DNA from: Agrostemma githago
Taxonomy: Eukaryota > Streptophyta > Magnoliopsida > Caryophyllales > Caryophyllaceae
Assembly (NCBI GenBank): GCA_958450325.1
Contig: OY288243.1
Span: 36,818,678-36,882,677, forward strand
Direction of reading: 5' to 3'
Length of the DNA: 64,000 nucleotides
A program made the translations under genes and the position numbers. Under the pieces are notes generated by a model. It saw only the letters and a list, made by a program, of their open reading frames with translations. It was not told the DNA's origin and made no database searches. Shown in pieces: positions 23,875 through 35,492 of this stretch; the first letter of the stretch is position 1, and the number at the start of each line of letters is the position of its first letter.

Positions 23875-25441
23875 GTCATGTATTACGAGTTTTTCCTATT
23901 TAATTCGGGTATCATTAATGGGTAGTAGTATAGATTTGTGGTCAACCCATATTGTTTCACTGATTTCGAATACCCGTATATTATATAACCCATTTAGTAA
24001 TCTAATAACCCAACTTATTACACGTATAATCTAATAGCCCATTTAGTAAGCACGTATAACCTACCCATTTATTTATTAACCTAGAGTATTAATATTAACC
24101 TATTAGCATCATGGATGATGCACACCACCTCTTCACCTTTTAACTTGCAGATGCCAATTCTATACCCAAAACCGCATGCCGCACCATCGTCTCATACCCC
24201 CTTTAAATTCATTTGTTGTCCCCTTCATCACGCACGCCGTTCCCCTCTCTTTGTCAACCGTCTTTCAACTCGCGTAGGGGATTCGGGACGGAGTGTGTGA
24301 TGATTATTACACTACACATGGATAGTTGGTTATGAACGTGAACAACATCATCAATGGTGGTCGTGGTGGTGTAAGTATTTGTAAGGTTCGTACCGATTCA
24401 TTGGCTTTGGTGTCATTCCTCTATTTCTCCGTTTTCTGTTGTGTTTCATGAGCCTTAGACAAAGTAATTAGCCGTTGTGGATGTCGGGCTGTGGTTGTTA
24501 TCGGGACTGTAGATGTTGACGTTGTGGTGGTGTTATTATTGTCGTCGGGCTGTTGGTGAAGTCGGGGTGAAGTTTGTTGTTGTTGTCGTGTTATATATTG
24601 CTAGTATGTATGGTTGGTGTTATAGGTGGTTAATTCGGGTCAGTTTTATCTTATATTTTGGCTAGGTTTGGTCGGTTTTCATATTTTAGTTTAGTTAGGT
24701 CTGCTCGGTTTCATTTAATCATCTAGTTGGGTCGGTATCAGTTTCTTTTATAATAACTACGTTAGGTTCGATATTAATTAAAGTATACAATATTTTACTA
24801 GGATTGGATTTTGACGAGTTTTCGTGGTGAATACTAATACCGATGTGGTGGTGACTTGCTAACTAGGTAAGGTTATCCTTACTCAGTTTACGTTGTATGT
24901 ATGCATTTTGTATGATATGTAATGGTATAATGGTTATATTGAGATTGCGGTTGTGTGCCTATTGAGATTGAGGTTGTGTGCCTATATTGATATTGAGGCT
25001 GTGTGCCTATTGAGATTGCGGCTGTGTGTCGATTGAGAGAAGCTAGCTAGGACTAGCTAGGCCCGGTTGATCTCGGGACCTTCCCTGATGTTTCCTCCTA
25101 GGAGAGCTTAGGAGGGGTGTGCACACTAGGACTGACGGGGCGTGACTGCGGTCGCGATAGATAATAGGAATGATGATGATGATGATGATGATGATACTGA
25201 TACTGATGATTGCGATGTTGGTTGTACTAATGTTATTTAATATTATCGTAAACTGACCTTGTGTGTATGTCTATGTGTCTGTGATGATCTTATTGATGTT
25301 TCCGATCAATTGGGGAGCAGTCTATAATGCAGGTAATGTATATTATGATGTGTTTGGATGTTGGGATACATGTACGGGATTGGGGTGAGCGCGACTTATG
25401 AGTCCAGACGTAGTACGAGTGAATGCATAGGCATTCCCGTT
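23865..25441 (+). repeat. Element D 3' LTR, truncated (1577 bp)
   Basis: It is nearly identical to 18894-20462 (offset 4971), with few substitutions and a longer (GAT)n run at 25171-25193. It ends abruptly at gcattcccgtt, where the left LTR would run on for about 195 bp. Confidence 0.85.
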
Positions 25442-26571
25442 AGGACTCGAGTGTATGGACGAACCTTCCACTTACAAGTGTATGACTCGTGTTGGTCGGT
25501 TATGCCTTTAGAAAAAAGCGGACTAGGATGGGGAAGGAACCCGTGATGTAGGATCGACGGAGTTTCGACGCTATAGACCTTCGACAAATTATGAAAAGAC
25601 CCGACACACAGATTACGGTAGGTCTTGTAAGAAGGAAGGTTTTTGAAAAATGATTGAATTTCGAAAATTGAGAAGATGGTCCCGAAATTGGTAATGGGCC
25701 AATAGGACTGGGTATTTTGAAATGTTAGAATGGTTGCGAGTAATTTCGCGTTTTGAAAAATTGGGAGACGGTCTCGTCTTTTGAAATTTGTAGCACGCCG
25801 ACAGGACCGAGTTTTTTAAAAAGTTGAATATCGAAAATAAATTTCCAAAATTTTGAAAATCGAAAATATGATCCCGCAGATTTGAAAATCGAAAATGGCA
25901 TCTCGGAGATTTGAAAATCGCGGATGGCATCACGAAGATTTGAAAATTAAAATTGAATTTTGAAAATTCGAAAATCGAAAGGGAATCGAAAATTCGAAAT
26001 TTGAAATGGGAAGCATGCCGGCTAAAAAAATAGGCTATTTTGAGTCAAATGGTAAGTCTAAATTTCGGCAGCATTCCGAGTTTTTGAAATTGGATAATTT
26101 GAAAAGACAGGTCCCGAAACGGACAGTATTTCGGGTTTTTCAAAATTTGTTATTTTTGGAAAGATGCATTTTTTGAAATGACGGTTTTTGAAAAAAATGA
26201 CACGGAAACCAAGTAGCACGTAGTCAAGCAAGCATTACAACGACGCTTATGTATGCTTTACACTAAATCTCGGTCGGTCAAAATAGGGTCTATTCCAACA
26301 ACGATGGCATTCTCGTGAATTGGGACGGACTCCCTATGCCGATTTGGTCTTAGGACATGCCGCAAAACCCAGACGAGTTCCGCCATCGAAGTCTTTAGCG
26401 CACCCATGTAGGAATGCACCGTGGTATAGTGGGACGTCGGTCACAAGTAACCGGCCCGGGCGAAATTGGGTTATGCATGAATCATTAAACTAATGCGCGC
26501 ACACTAATATACGAACGATTTCTCTTCGAGTCTCACCCTAGGAACCCCGATGACATGTGGTACATCAGGTA
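25442..26571 (-). mobile_element. Element A leader, PBS-proximal part
   Basis: Non-coding leader between the PBS and nested element D. It is dominated by gaaaatcgaaaatt-type low-complexity phrases (25620-26180), including three exact-length 29-bp tandem units (25851-25937) of the form atttgaaaatcgaaaatgg..tc. No start codon context or ORF is supported. The 106-aa minus frame reflects this composition. Confidence 0.65.
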
Positions 26572-26589
26572 TCCCCAGCGGAGTCGCCA
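26572..26589 (-). other. Primer-binding site of element A (Arg-type)
   Basis: Minus-strand TGGCGACTCCGCTGGGGA lies 3 nt after the LTR end CCACA. This is the PBS reported for Ogre and related Tat elements, complementary to a tRNA-Arg 3' end. It fixes the minus orientation of the element. Confidence 0.85.
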
Positions 26590-27673
26590 AATTGTGGACA
26601 TGACGTAGGTCCACCCCAACGCGGCCACGCGCGGGTTTGGGTAGGCGAATGAATCTCGTGGTAAGATTATTCTCGGGTTCGAAATTTAAGTCAAAGTTGG
26701 AGTCGCCACCGAATTTATGGTAATTCGGAACCATTCGAGCCCACTCTATGTCGTCATGGGCTATACACAAAGTACGGCCCACTTCGATTTCAGAGTTTAT
26801 GGGGCCCATCCCTTTGCATTTCGATACCGATACCATCTACACCGGTATCGTGTAAAGAATGACTCTCGTGCGCCAACAGTTTCGGGCATCCGGAAACCGA
26901 GGTTCTGAGTAAGGGGTGAGGGTACGTGTTGGGAAGCCCACTAAGAACACCCAACCCCGCCCGCACAATGGCGGCCTCTACTAAGACATCGTTCGTGTTC
27001 GTGTACGGGCGCTAGTGAAACATATAAATGATATGCAAACAGCGTTTTCGGCTAAGCATGCGAATTATTGGTTAACTACGTCATTTTAATGCATCTTGAT
27101 TCACGTCAAAGTGATTTAGCATGTGATGTTCATTTAAGGCAATAAATGGAAAACCTCGAAAATAGAAAACTCGTAAATAAATTACAAATTACACGGGCGG
27201 AATACAACCCGGAATTCACAATACAACGAGCAATAAAATAGAATAATCGAATAGAAAATGGTAAACGTTAACTAGAAACGGACCCGTGTATAATAAATAT
27301 AAACTAGACCGTAAGTTGTGCAAACGGACGAACTTCGATTAAATACACATTATATTGTGTATTAAACGGAGGACGGAGATTTGGAACCTAGACGTGGTGC
27401 TAGCCCGATCCCGAATCTCGATGCCTTGTCCCGACTTATCACATCGAGGAATAGAGTCTAAATTAATCATGTGTCGGATACGACTAAAGAGTCGTCGACA
27501 CAAGATTAATAGTGCGAGACCATCGATCAAAGTCGTTTTAAGTGATATGATATGCATGAGTTTTGAAAAATAGGATCACGTGATTGACTTTACACGTGTC
27601 GACTAAAATTCGTAAAAAAATGATGAGGCTCAAATGATGATAAAAGTGCTCGGTTTTCCAGGCTACAGGACCC

Positions 27674-27780
27674 ACTCGATCGAGTCATGGCACGGACTCG
27701 GTCGAGTGTGCCTTTAAGGTGGCTACTGCCCGATTTTTGGTGTGCTACTCGATCGAGTGGGCTTGTGCACTCGATCGAGT
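27674..27780. promoter_or_regulatory. Four-palindrome module, A 5' LTR, downstream
   Basis: Palindromes start at 27674, 27696, 27747 and 27769 (offsets 0, 22, 73, 95). It is the counterpart of 12668-12774. Confidence 0.7.
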
Positions 27781-28601
27781 GCCCTCTGTACGGGTGTTTA
27801 ATTTGTGCTTTGAAACGACCCATTTTGTAGCTTTTATGTTTTTGAATCGAGATGCCATTACGCTAAATATAAATATTGTCCAATTTATATTAGTTTAAAT
27901 CTCGATGGCTCGTCATACTCGACATTCGGTTATAGAACCGACATCTAGTATTTAGAGCGAATTTGCAAAATCGAGTTTGATCGGGCTAGAACAAATATCG
28001 ATTCCCTCCGCATCATAATGTCGTAATCAATCCTTTCGGATCGTGTGACAATTAATTCGGCGTCAATGGGTTTCGTCCTAATCCGATTTGTCGATGATTC
28101 TTTAGAATAATATTTTGAAAGAAATGTGGTCGGACATATTTAACGACGAATCTCCACGGTCTATTACGCCCTTAAGTGTTTAGGGCGGCGCACCTCGAAG
28201 GGCGCCACCTCCAATACGACTTGTAAAGGGATTAAATAGACTTTAGGCGGAATTCGTAATTAAACATATTTGACCCAAAAATTCGACCGTCGTTGCAAAC
28301 TTAAGTCCTCGGCATTTTAATATCGTAATTTGGCCCTAATGCCTACGATCGTTAATTTAGACTCAACGGACGTTGCTCGGATCGTTTTGAAAATAGTTTT
28401 GTTAAATAATTATACGCGGTATTAATATTATAACAAAATGTAAATGACGATAATTAAATGTTAGAGGTTAGAATACGACAAGTAAATGTTAGATGTTAGT
28501 TGACATAAAATAAAATGTTAGATTGCGATAAATAAAATGTTAGTAGCAAAATTAAAATGTTAGTAACAAAATTAAAAATATTCGTATTAGTGTTAGTAGT
28601 A

Positions 28602-28640
<39 letters not shown>

Positions 28641-28641
28641 T
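28602..28641. repeat. AAT microsatellite, expanded
   Basis: About 13 AAT units, against about 7 at the same place in the 3' LTR. Confidence 0.85.
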
Positions 28642-28992
28642 TAATAGTGTATATATATATAATCAAAAAAAGAGAAAGGAGAAAGGATGTCGGGATTTGA
28701 ATTACACCCTCAACCTACATGCTTAATTGGTCTCGGAAACGGACTCGTAATAGCGACGGGAGCGCGGGAGTGTCGAGATATGTAGGGTGAGTTATGGTGT
28801 GTGTCTTTGACGAGTTTTGATCTCGAGAATTTGAATGTGTATGTGTGTATGTAGATGATGGATGATTGAATGTTTGAAGGTGTGTTTGAAGGTTGATGTA
28901 TGTAAAGTTGTCGTGTGATTAGGGTAAAAAGTTGTGTGAAGGTGGTAAAAAGGTAGAAAAAGTGTTGTGTCAAATGTGTTGGGGGTGATGGG

Positions 28993-29003
28993 GTATTTAT
29001 AGG
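28993..29003 (-). promoter_or_regulatory. TATA box, A 5' LTR
   Basis: CTATAAATACC on the minus strand, about 515 bp into the LTR. This would be the promoter for element A genomic RNA. Confidence 0.65.
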
Positions 29004-29023
29004 GAAATACCCCGGTTCAGGTC

Positions 29024-29130
29024 ACTCGATCGAGTGGCGCGGGTGCACTCGACCGAGTGCCTGGTCTGGGTCTGGATCGGCCGGTTTATGGCCTTACTCG
29101 ACCGAGTGGATGTGAGCCACTCGATCGAGT
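29024..29130. promoter_or_regulatory. Four-palindrome module next to TATA, A 5' LTR
   Basis: Palindromes start at 29024, 29047, 29096 and 29119 (offsets 0, 23, 72, 95), lying 21-137 bp upstream of the TATA box in promoter orientation. Confidence 0.7.
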
Positions 29131-29522
29131 GGGTGTGAATGGAGGGAGTGTAAATAGGGCATGATTTGTTGCCTTTTTTGAATGAGATTTGTTTGTTGGA
29201 CAAGCTTCTAGAAGCGAACTTGGTTGTTTTTTGTGTCGAATTCGTCTTTGACCGGGTTTTGACCCGGTCGCCAAAAGATGGTTTTATTTCCGGTGTCGGT
29301 TTTGACCCAAATTAGTCTCATTTTATTGGAAACGACCCACTGGGCCTGGATTTGAAGTCGGTTTTGAGAGATTTGCACTCCGCTAAATGCCCACGTCGGA
29401 TACTATTGATTCCGAGTCCATATTCGACCGTATTAAGTCACGTTTACGTCCGATCATCATCGGGTGTTTTGTCGGAAGCTGCTATAGACACTAGCAGGCA
29501 AAATGCTGGTGTCTACAGAGTA

Positions 29523-31574
29523 TATATTAAATCAAACACCATGTGCCATGAGGTGACACAATAGCGATCTCTCACTTTGAAATAAGTCCATTTTTTTGAT
29601 ACAGTTTTGTTTCCCTCTAATGTGAACGCAATGGTGTATGCATTCAAACTAATACCACCAACTGTCCCAAAAATTTCCTCCAAAAACAAAAACTGCGGGA
29701 ATCAAACCCGTGCCCTCCAACACAAATCCCACAAAGCCAATCCACTGAGTCACTTCATTACTCATTAAGAAAAATGTTGAAAAAACATATAGTAGTCTTT
29801 CTCCAAATCGAGATTGGGTGTACATTTATTAAAAAGAAATGAAATTACATCAACATAACAATTCAAAAGAGTGTGTAACTCCAATTAAATTAGTGCAATT
29901 AATATTGATGCAAAAAATCGAGGAAAAGAGTATAATTAAGAGTTTTTTAGTGTGTTAGGAGTATAATGAGGAGTTTACCAAACCCAAACCCATTCAAATT
30001 ACAAATCTTAAAACATTAATTGTTTTCTTTTTCAAAATCTGAAAAATGTAAACACTATTTACAATGTCAATTAAAAGGTGCAACACCGTTATCAACACAG
30101 TTATCAACATCATTTAATATTTACCATAATTCTTTAACCTTCTTCTAAATTGTATTTATTGATCTCTCCATTTTTTAAATCGTTATCACAATTGTCAAAT
30201 TTCTGAGATTTTGTTGATTTAAAGTCTATTAATTTTTATTTTTTTTAATTCAATCAAAATCAATCTTAACATTTTTGTAATTTGATTTGATGTAGATGAT
30301 GAAGATATATTAAAGAGAGATGGGGATGAAGATATTATAAAGAAAGATAAGGATGATCCGTCAGACCGTGATGCAACAGTACCGTAGTCCCTTAATAGAT
30401 CGTGATCTGTTGCTAACTCATCAGTCATCACCATTAATATTATACGAAGTATTTTGGTTATGTTGTAGGTTTTATGTTTAATTAAGGATATAACGATATA
30501 GACGGTGATGTTAATTTTTGATAAGAGCGTTTTTTTGTTAATAATTTTTGATAAGAGCATTTTTTTTCAAGGTGATGATGAACGAAGATGATACAGTGAA
30601 TTTCGTAGAGGTATTTTAGGTATTAAAGTCCATTAATTTTTTTTATAACTATTTAAAAACTTATTTAATTAGTTTTGTGCGATATATTTCAAACGATGGT
30701 ATATATAAACCTTTATAAAAGTTAATGACTTTCCAATTGTGATTATTTCTAATTTCGATTATAGTTATAATATTATGCTATTTTCTAATATTGTTTTCTG
30801 ATTATGATTTCTAATTTTTAAGATTAGTTATGATTTCTAACTTCTGATTATGCTACTTTCCAATTGTTATGATTTCTAACTTTTATAGTTATGATTTCTA
30901 ATATTTCCAATTGTGATTATTTCTAATTATCGAATGTCACAAATTATGCTCCATAGTTATGTATATTAACAATTTCAAAAAGAAAGGTAATACGGAGTAT
31001 ATAGTAACATTGCTTACGAATTATCTACGAATCATAATATATGATTAGAGTATAAAAAATGTCTTATCAATCATATTTTCCGAATGAAATGATTTCTTAT
31101 CAATCATATTTTTTAAGTATGTTAATTATTACATATAAGTTAATATTTTAATTTTTCATGATAATTATTTGATTGACAATCTTACCATAGTTGAGTTATT
31201 AACATATACTCATTTAATATCGAGTTTTCTCTGTTTCATTTGATTCTTTCCGTTTTTGTTTATAATAACCTTAGTCGATAGTGGATTGAGAGCGTTAAGA
31301 ATCTCTCAGATTGGGTGAAGAACTGAAGAGCTCGGTTGTTGCTGTAAGATTTTAAAAAAAAAATAGTTGATTAATTTAATTGATTAGCATTCATCAAGGG
31401 GTTTAGTTGAAAATTATAGACTAAATTATGGTGTTTAATTTGCAAGCAGTGATTAAAAATTTATTTACGATCATAAGTTAATTATCAAAGTGAAAAGTTT
31501 AGATTTACGATCATTGACTCATTTATCAGCCGAGTTTGTCTAATTGTTGTTTTGCATACTGATAATAATATAGA
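29523..31574. other. Unannotated AT-rich flank
   Basis: This is older host sequence between element A and Helitron copy 2. Apart from the SINE-like head (29695-29760), it holds homopolymer-rich DNA and a run of short degenerate repeats of an atgatttctaattt type (30730-30930). The 113-aa open frame at 30219-30560 (minus) is low-complexity and unsupported. I see no gene. Confidence 0.5.
29695..29760 (-). repeat. tRNA-derived SINE-like head
   Basis: On the minus strand, an A-box-like TGACTCAGTGG (29752-29742, one mismatch to TRGYNNARNNG) is followed 33 nt later by a B-box-like GGTTTGATTCC (29708-29698, one mismatch). After it comes tttttgtttttggaggaaat. This is an RNA polymerase III internal promoter layout. 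It does not fold as a convincing tRNA cloverleaf, so a SINE or a tRNA relic is the better reading. Confidence 0.4.
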
Positions 31575-31847
31575 CTAGTAGCCATGCCCGTGCACCGCAC
31601 AGGATTACTAACTTGTTTAAATTTCATGTGATTGTCACAACGTGTGGTTGTAGAGGGTGTCGTAATCGTGAATATGGCAGAGGCTGCGAAGATCGAATCA
31701 TCAAAGCTACTAAAAGACGTATTACATGTAAATATAAAGAACGGTAAAAGTTGATATGATCCAGTCTAAGGCCGAAACAGACATTTAAAAATGCGTATAC
31801 TATAGAATAGTTGCAATATGTAATCTGCTTAAATTATGCGTTGGTTC

Positions 31848-31852
31848 TTCGG
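31848..31852. repeat. Target-site duplication of LARD (left)
   Basis: ttcgg at 31848-31852 is repeated exactly at 42070-42074, which delimits the LARD insertion. Confidence 0.9.
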
Positions 31853-34800
31853 TGTAATCCCCTAGAAATTCTAACGCAATACAGTGGCGGAAACACTGTA
31901 GAGTTGGGATTAAAACACACTGACCAACTATATCTTATTAAAAGAAATGGTAAGTCAATACAAAGGCCTCTTTTTACAAAAGAGCTAAAGAGAAAAATTC
32001 ACCAAACGGGTTATACAGATCCATAAATTACATAAATGAAGAAAGAGTAGGATCCACGCTACTCGCTAGCTCACACCCAAAACCCAGCAGCAAATACCTG
32101 TCATGTTATAAACATAACAGCCACATCAGTGGGGAGTAACTCGGACGTTCTCCCAGCCATATTATATCATATGGAAAAATAATAGTATTACTATATCAAA
32201 ATAATTAAAATGAGAAAACATTAAAACGATATAATAAAAATAAGTTTTCAGCGAAACCTAAAGCATTTGCAAACCTGCAAGTCAATATCAATCGATAATA
32301 ATAATATTCAAAAATGGCGTTATGGAAATCAATCAGTGCAACGGAATAGACTTTCACTAGGATAATACTCAAACTAGCTTCAAGAACTTAGTCAAAACAA
32401 ATTAGACTTCGGTCTCTAACTAGGCAACTCAACTATAAAAGGACTGTGTGCAGCGAGATCCTGGTTAAAGTAGTGCACACCCCTCCTGGATACAAACCAT
32501 ATCCAGTTCAACCCGACGCGACTTACACGATGCGATATCTAAGTTTAAGATAAACATACACTCTTCTGAACACAAACCATGCTCAGTTCAACGACCAATG
32601 CGTCTCAACATTGACACACCAGCTTTATAGTTGATGACAAAACTTATACCCTAGACTGTATTACTCTACCCAAACACTTGTCCTCATTCCATAACTCCAA
32701 AACAGCCATTATCGATATTCAAAAGTAAATATAATCAATATAAATGATATGGATAAAAGAAATAACCATTTTATATTAAAAGGGAACTTTCTATAAATAG
32801 AAACTTACTAATTTTAGAAACTTACTTAAAATAGAAAGTCTTATAGAAAATACGTAAGTTATTAAAATAAGTGAAATGTATAAAAATAGCATTTCTAACG
32901 AAATTAACATTTTATTATTATCGTCGTTATCGTAACTTTAATATATTGCTAAATTCGTTACTTAAAATATAAATAAAATGTAATAAGTCAATATATAATA
33001 TTATATAAATAAATAAGAAATCGAGTTAAAATTACAGATTTTAGAAAATAGATGTTTTAAGAAAAATGATATCAAAATTAATTGAGTCGACGAGTTTTAT
33101 AAATTAAACAAGATTTTATAAAGCTTTCAAATTATTTTTAGCAAATAGATTTTATCAATAAATTATACTGATTTTACTAAAAATAATCAATCGTGGATAA
33201 ATGCGAAATTATTAGGGAAAATAGTCTCGACTTAAAACGTATTTAAAACAAAATCGACTATTTTCTCATTTATTGATATAAGTCATAAAATGAAATTAAT
33301 TTATTAAATGAGTTTACAAATCTCGATTATATAATATAAAAAAATGATTTTGAGTTAAAATTATAAATAAACGAAATATGAAGAAAATACGAAATCGTTA
33401 TTATATAGTAACTAGTGTCACGATAACCAACAAAATATTATAACGATCGCAAATAATTAAATTACTAACGCTTTATAAAACGATATCGAAAGTTGTAAAA
33501 TATTTATAAGGTACACGATTTTTAGAAATAATATTATTAGCAGATAATAAATAGCTAAAATTAGAAAAACTGGAGTTAAAATATTTACTACATACTACTA
33601 CTCAAACATGCGATATAAAATCAAGTAACGTCGAAAAGTTACCTTGAGTCGAGTTCGAAACAGACACGTATTCGTCCTTCTTGATTAGTCCAAGCCTCAA
33701 CCATTGAATTTGAAAGTCGTTCCGGGATCTTGCTAATCAACAAAACTTCGAGGCCTTTTTGAGAAACCCATCAGGACGACTATAACAGCAGTAGCGACCC
33801 ATATCAGCAATAGTTCCAACAAGTAATAACAACCAAACAGTGGCAGCGGAGGCACGACACAACAGCAGCTACGGGTAGAACCAACAATAGAAGGAAGGAG
33901 AAGAACGAGGAAAGGAAAAGGGACACGAACAGAAGAACAATAATAGTAGTGGCAATCGATAGAGAATAGAAGAGGCAACAAGGATATGAATTGTAATTAT
34001 ACGACAACAACAAGGGAGAAAATGATTTTCATTGAATCAAAGTGAGACGAAGAAACTGGTCCAAAATCGAGCAACAAACGATAACCATACCGTAGTAACG
34101 TAAAACAGGACATACGACAAGAAGAATAGCAGCAAAAGATCAGTAACATGCAGCAGCAGTGCAGAACTGGAATGATGATGTTGAACATCACAGGTAGCAA
34201 CGATATGAACAACACAGCAGTGGAGGAGTGACAGCAAAACGTATAATAGCAGTACTAGACACAACAACAACGACACGACAGAACCGAAGAAACAAAAAGA
34301 AGAGGAAGAAGAAAAGACGACAGTAGCACTCGAAGAGCATCAATAACGGTACCATCAATCAAATCAGGGAGCAGTAGCAACAGCACCAGACGACACTCAG
34401 ACACGACAAAGGACAAAACCGGAGAAGCAAAGTCGACGGAAACTGCAGTAGTAAACAGCGAACGAGAAAGAAAAGAAGCAGAAGAAAACGGAGAAAGAGA
34501 GGAAACATACAAACAGGACAACAGCGTAGGAACAACAAAGAAATAAGAACAGCAACTGGACAGCAACGAAGGAAACACAAAATGCCAAGGACGAGAAAAC
34601 AGGGGACAAGAACAAGCAGAAGAAGGAGGATGAAGGAGAGGACATACGGGCAGCAGCAGCATCAACGAAGCAAAACAGCGGCAGCAGCAGTACAACGCAG
34701 CAGAAGAGGATCGATAGCGATGGAGGAGATCGAGAAAAGGTGTCGATTGAGATGGTAGATAAAGAAAGGAGGTGAGCGGTGGGTGAATTAAAAAAAAAAG

Positions 34801-35492
34801 GAAGGGGAATGAATGTCTTAATGAAACGGTGGAGGAGAGTCAGTAATAAGGGGGGGTACGTAAGAAGCTGGAAATGGGCAATGAATCAGCATCACTAAAT
34901 AAATTGAGTATAAGATAATTCCGTAACGAATCGGGTTGACTGACCCACGGATCGGAATAAAAATCGAATTAATAGAAAAAGAAAAAAGAAATTGGGCTGA
35001 CAACTAAAATGAGCAAAATAAACATTTCTCGAGATATTAATAATTATTCGAGACGAAAATGAAATTGGTAGAAATAAATAATTAGACGATGATATAGTAT
35101 TTCCCGATAAATATTGAATTTTCGATAAAGTGAATTAAATTTATTTCTCGAGGGAATGTAATAAATGTTTTGACGAAACTTAATATAAATGAGCTTCAAG
35201 CCGAAAACAGAAATTCGAGCTTAAATGAAAATAAAAAGAATTTAGAATTTAAATCGCCGAAATAGACTTTCGATAAGGATTAAATTAAATGTATAAAATA
35301 AATCGAAATAGAAATAAAGATACGTTTTAAATATAAGAATTTCCGAGACAAAAAGAATTTTAGGGGTTGAAACGATTAAACAATAAATTCGTTCTATAAG
35401 AATTTAAAAAATTATGAGTTAAATCGTAAAAATAAAATAAAAATACGAATATAACTTTAATTTAGTTTATTTATAAAATCAGGGGTGTTACA
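31853..35492 (-). repeat. LARD 3' LTR (3640 bp)
   Basis: It has termini tgtaatcccc at 31853 and ggtgttaca at 35492, as read on the plus strand. A purine-rich stretch with (cag)n and (aga)n tracts spans about 33770-34790. Long minus-strand open frames there (up to 146 codons) are composition artefacts. Confidence 0.9.

Larger units (their letters stand above)
18894..25441 (+). mobile_element. Element D: non-coding LTR retrotransposon nested in A
   Basis: There are two LTRs in direct orientation (18894-20657 and 23865-25441). The left LTR is complete, TGTAATACTC to ggtgttaca. The right one starts TGCAATACTC after a polypurine tract and loses its last roughly 195 bp at 25441, where element A sequence resumes, so no target duplication can be scored. 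The internal 3.2 kb has no gag or pol motif. The polypurine tract (aaggagggtagat) and termini resemble Ty3 chromovirus-type elements. I classify it as a non-autonomous Ty3-like element with modest confidence. Confidence 0.8.
11612..29517 (-). mobile_element. Element A: gag-only Tat/Ogre-like retrotransposon
   Basis: Two LTRs (3' LTR 11612-14480, 5' LTR 26593-29517) with TGTAGAC...CCACA termini, read on the minus strand, are flanked by perfect 5-bp duplications gagta (11607-11611, 29518-29522). The PBS matches the Arg-tRNA type used by Ogre/Tat elements (26572-26589), and a polypurine tract adjoins the 3' LTR (14481-14493). Inside are a leader, an intact gag ORF and non-coding sequence. No protease, RT, RNase H or integrase is visible, so A is non-autonomous and would need enzymes from a relative such as B. 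Element D (18894-25441) is nested in the leader, so A itself is about 11.4 kb. Confidence 0.9.
26593..29517 (-). repeat. Element A 5' LTR (2925 bp)
   Basis: It is the partner of 11612-14480. It holds a TATA box at 28993-29003, four-palindrome modules at 27674-27780 and 29024-29130, and an expanded AAT microsatellite (28602-28641). Its outer end is TGTAGACACC on the minus strand. Confidence 0.9.

Noticed and set aside
11612..29517. Reading element A as a plus-strand element, from its TGTGGACATG start
   Set aside because: The Arg-type PBS at 26572-26589, the polypurine tract at 14481-14493 and the minus-strand gag all show minus orientation.
29695..29760. A functional tRNA gene
   Set aside because: Only the A and B boxes are recognisable, each with a mismatch; no acceptor-stem pairing is apparent.
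30219..30560. 113-codon minus-strand ORF in the flank
   Set aside because: Ile/Lys/Ser-rich low complexity in AT-rich DNA, with no motif or conserved neighbour.
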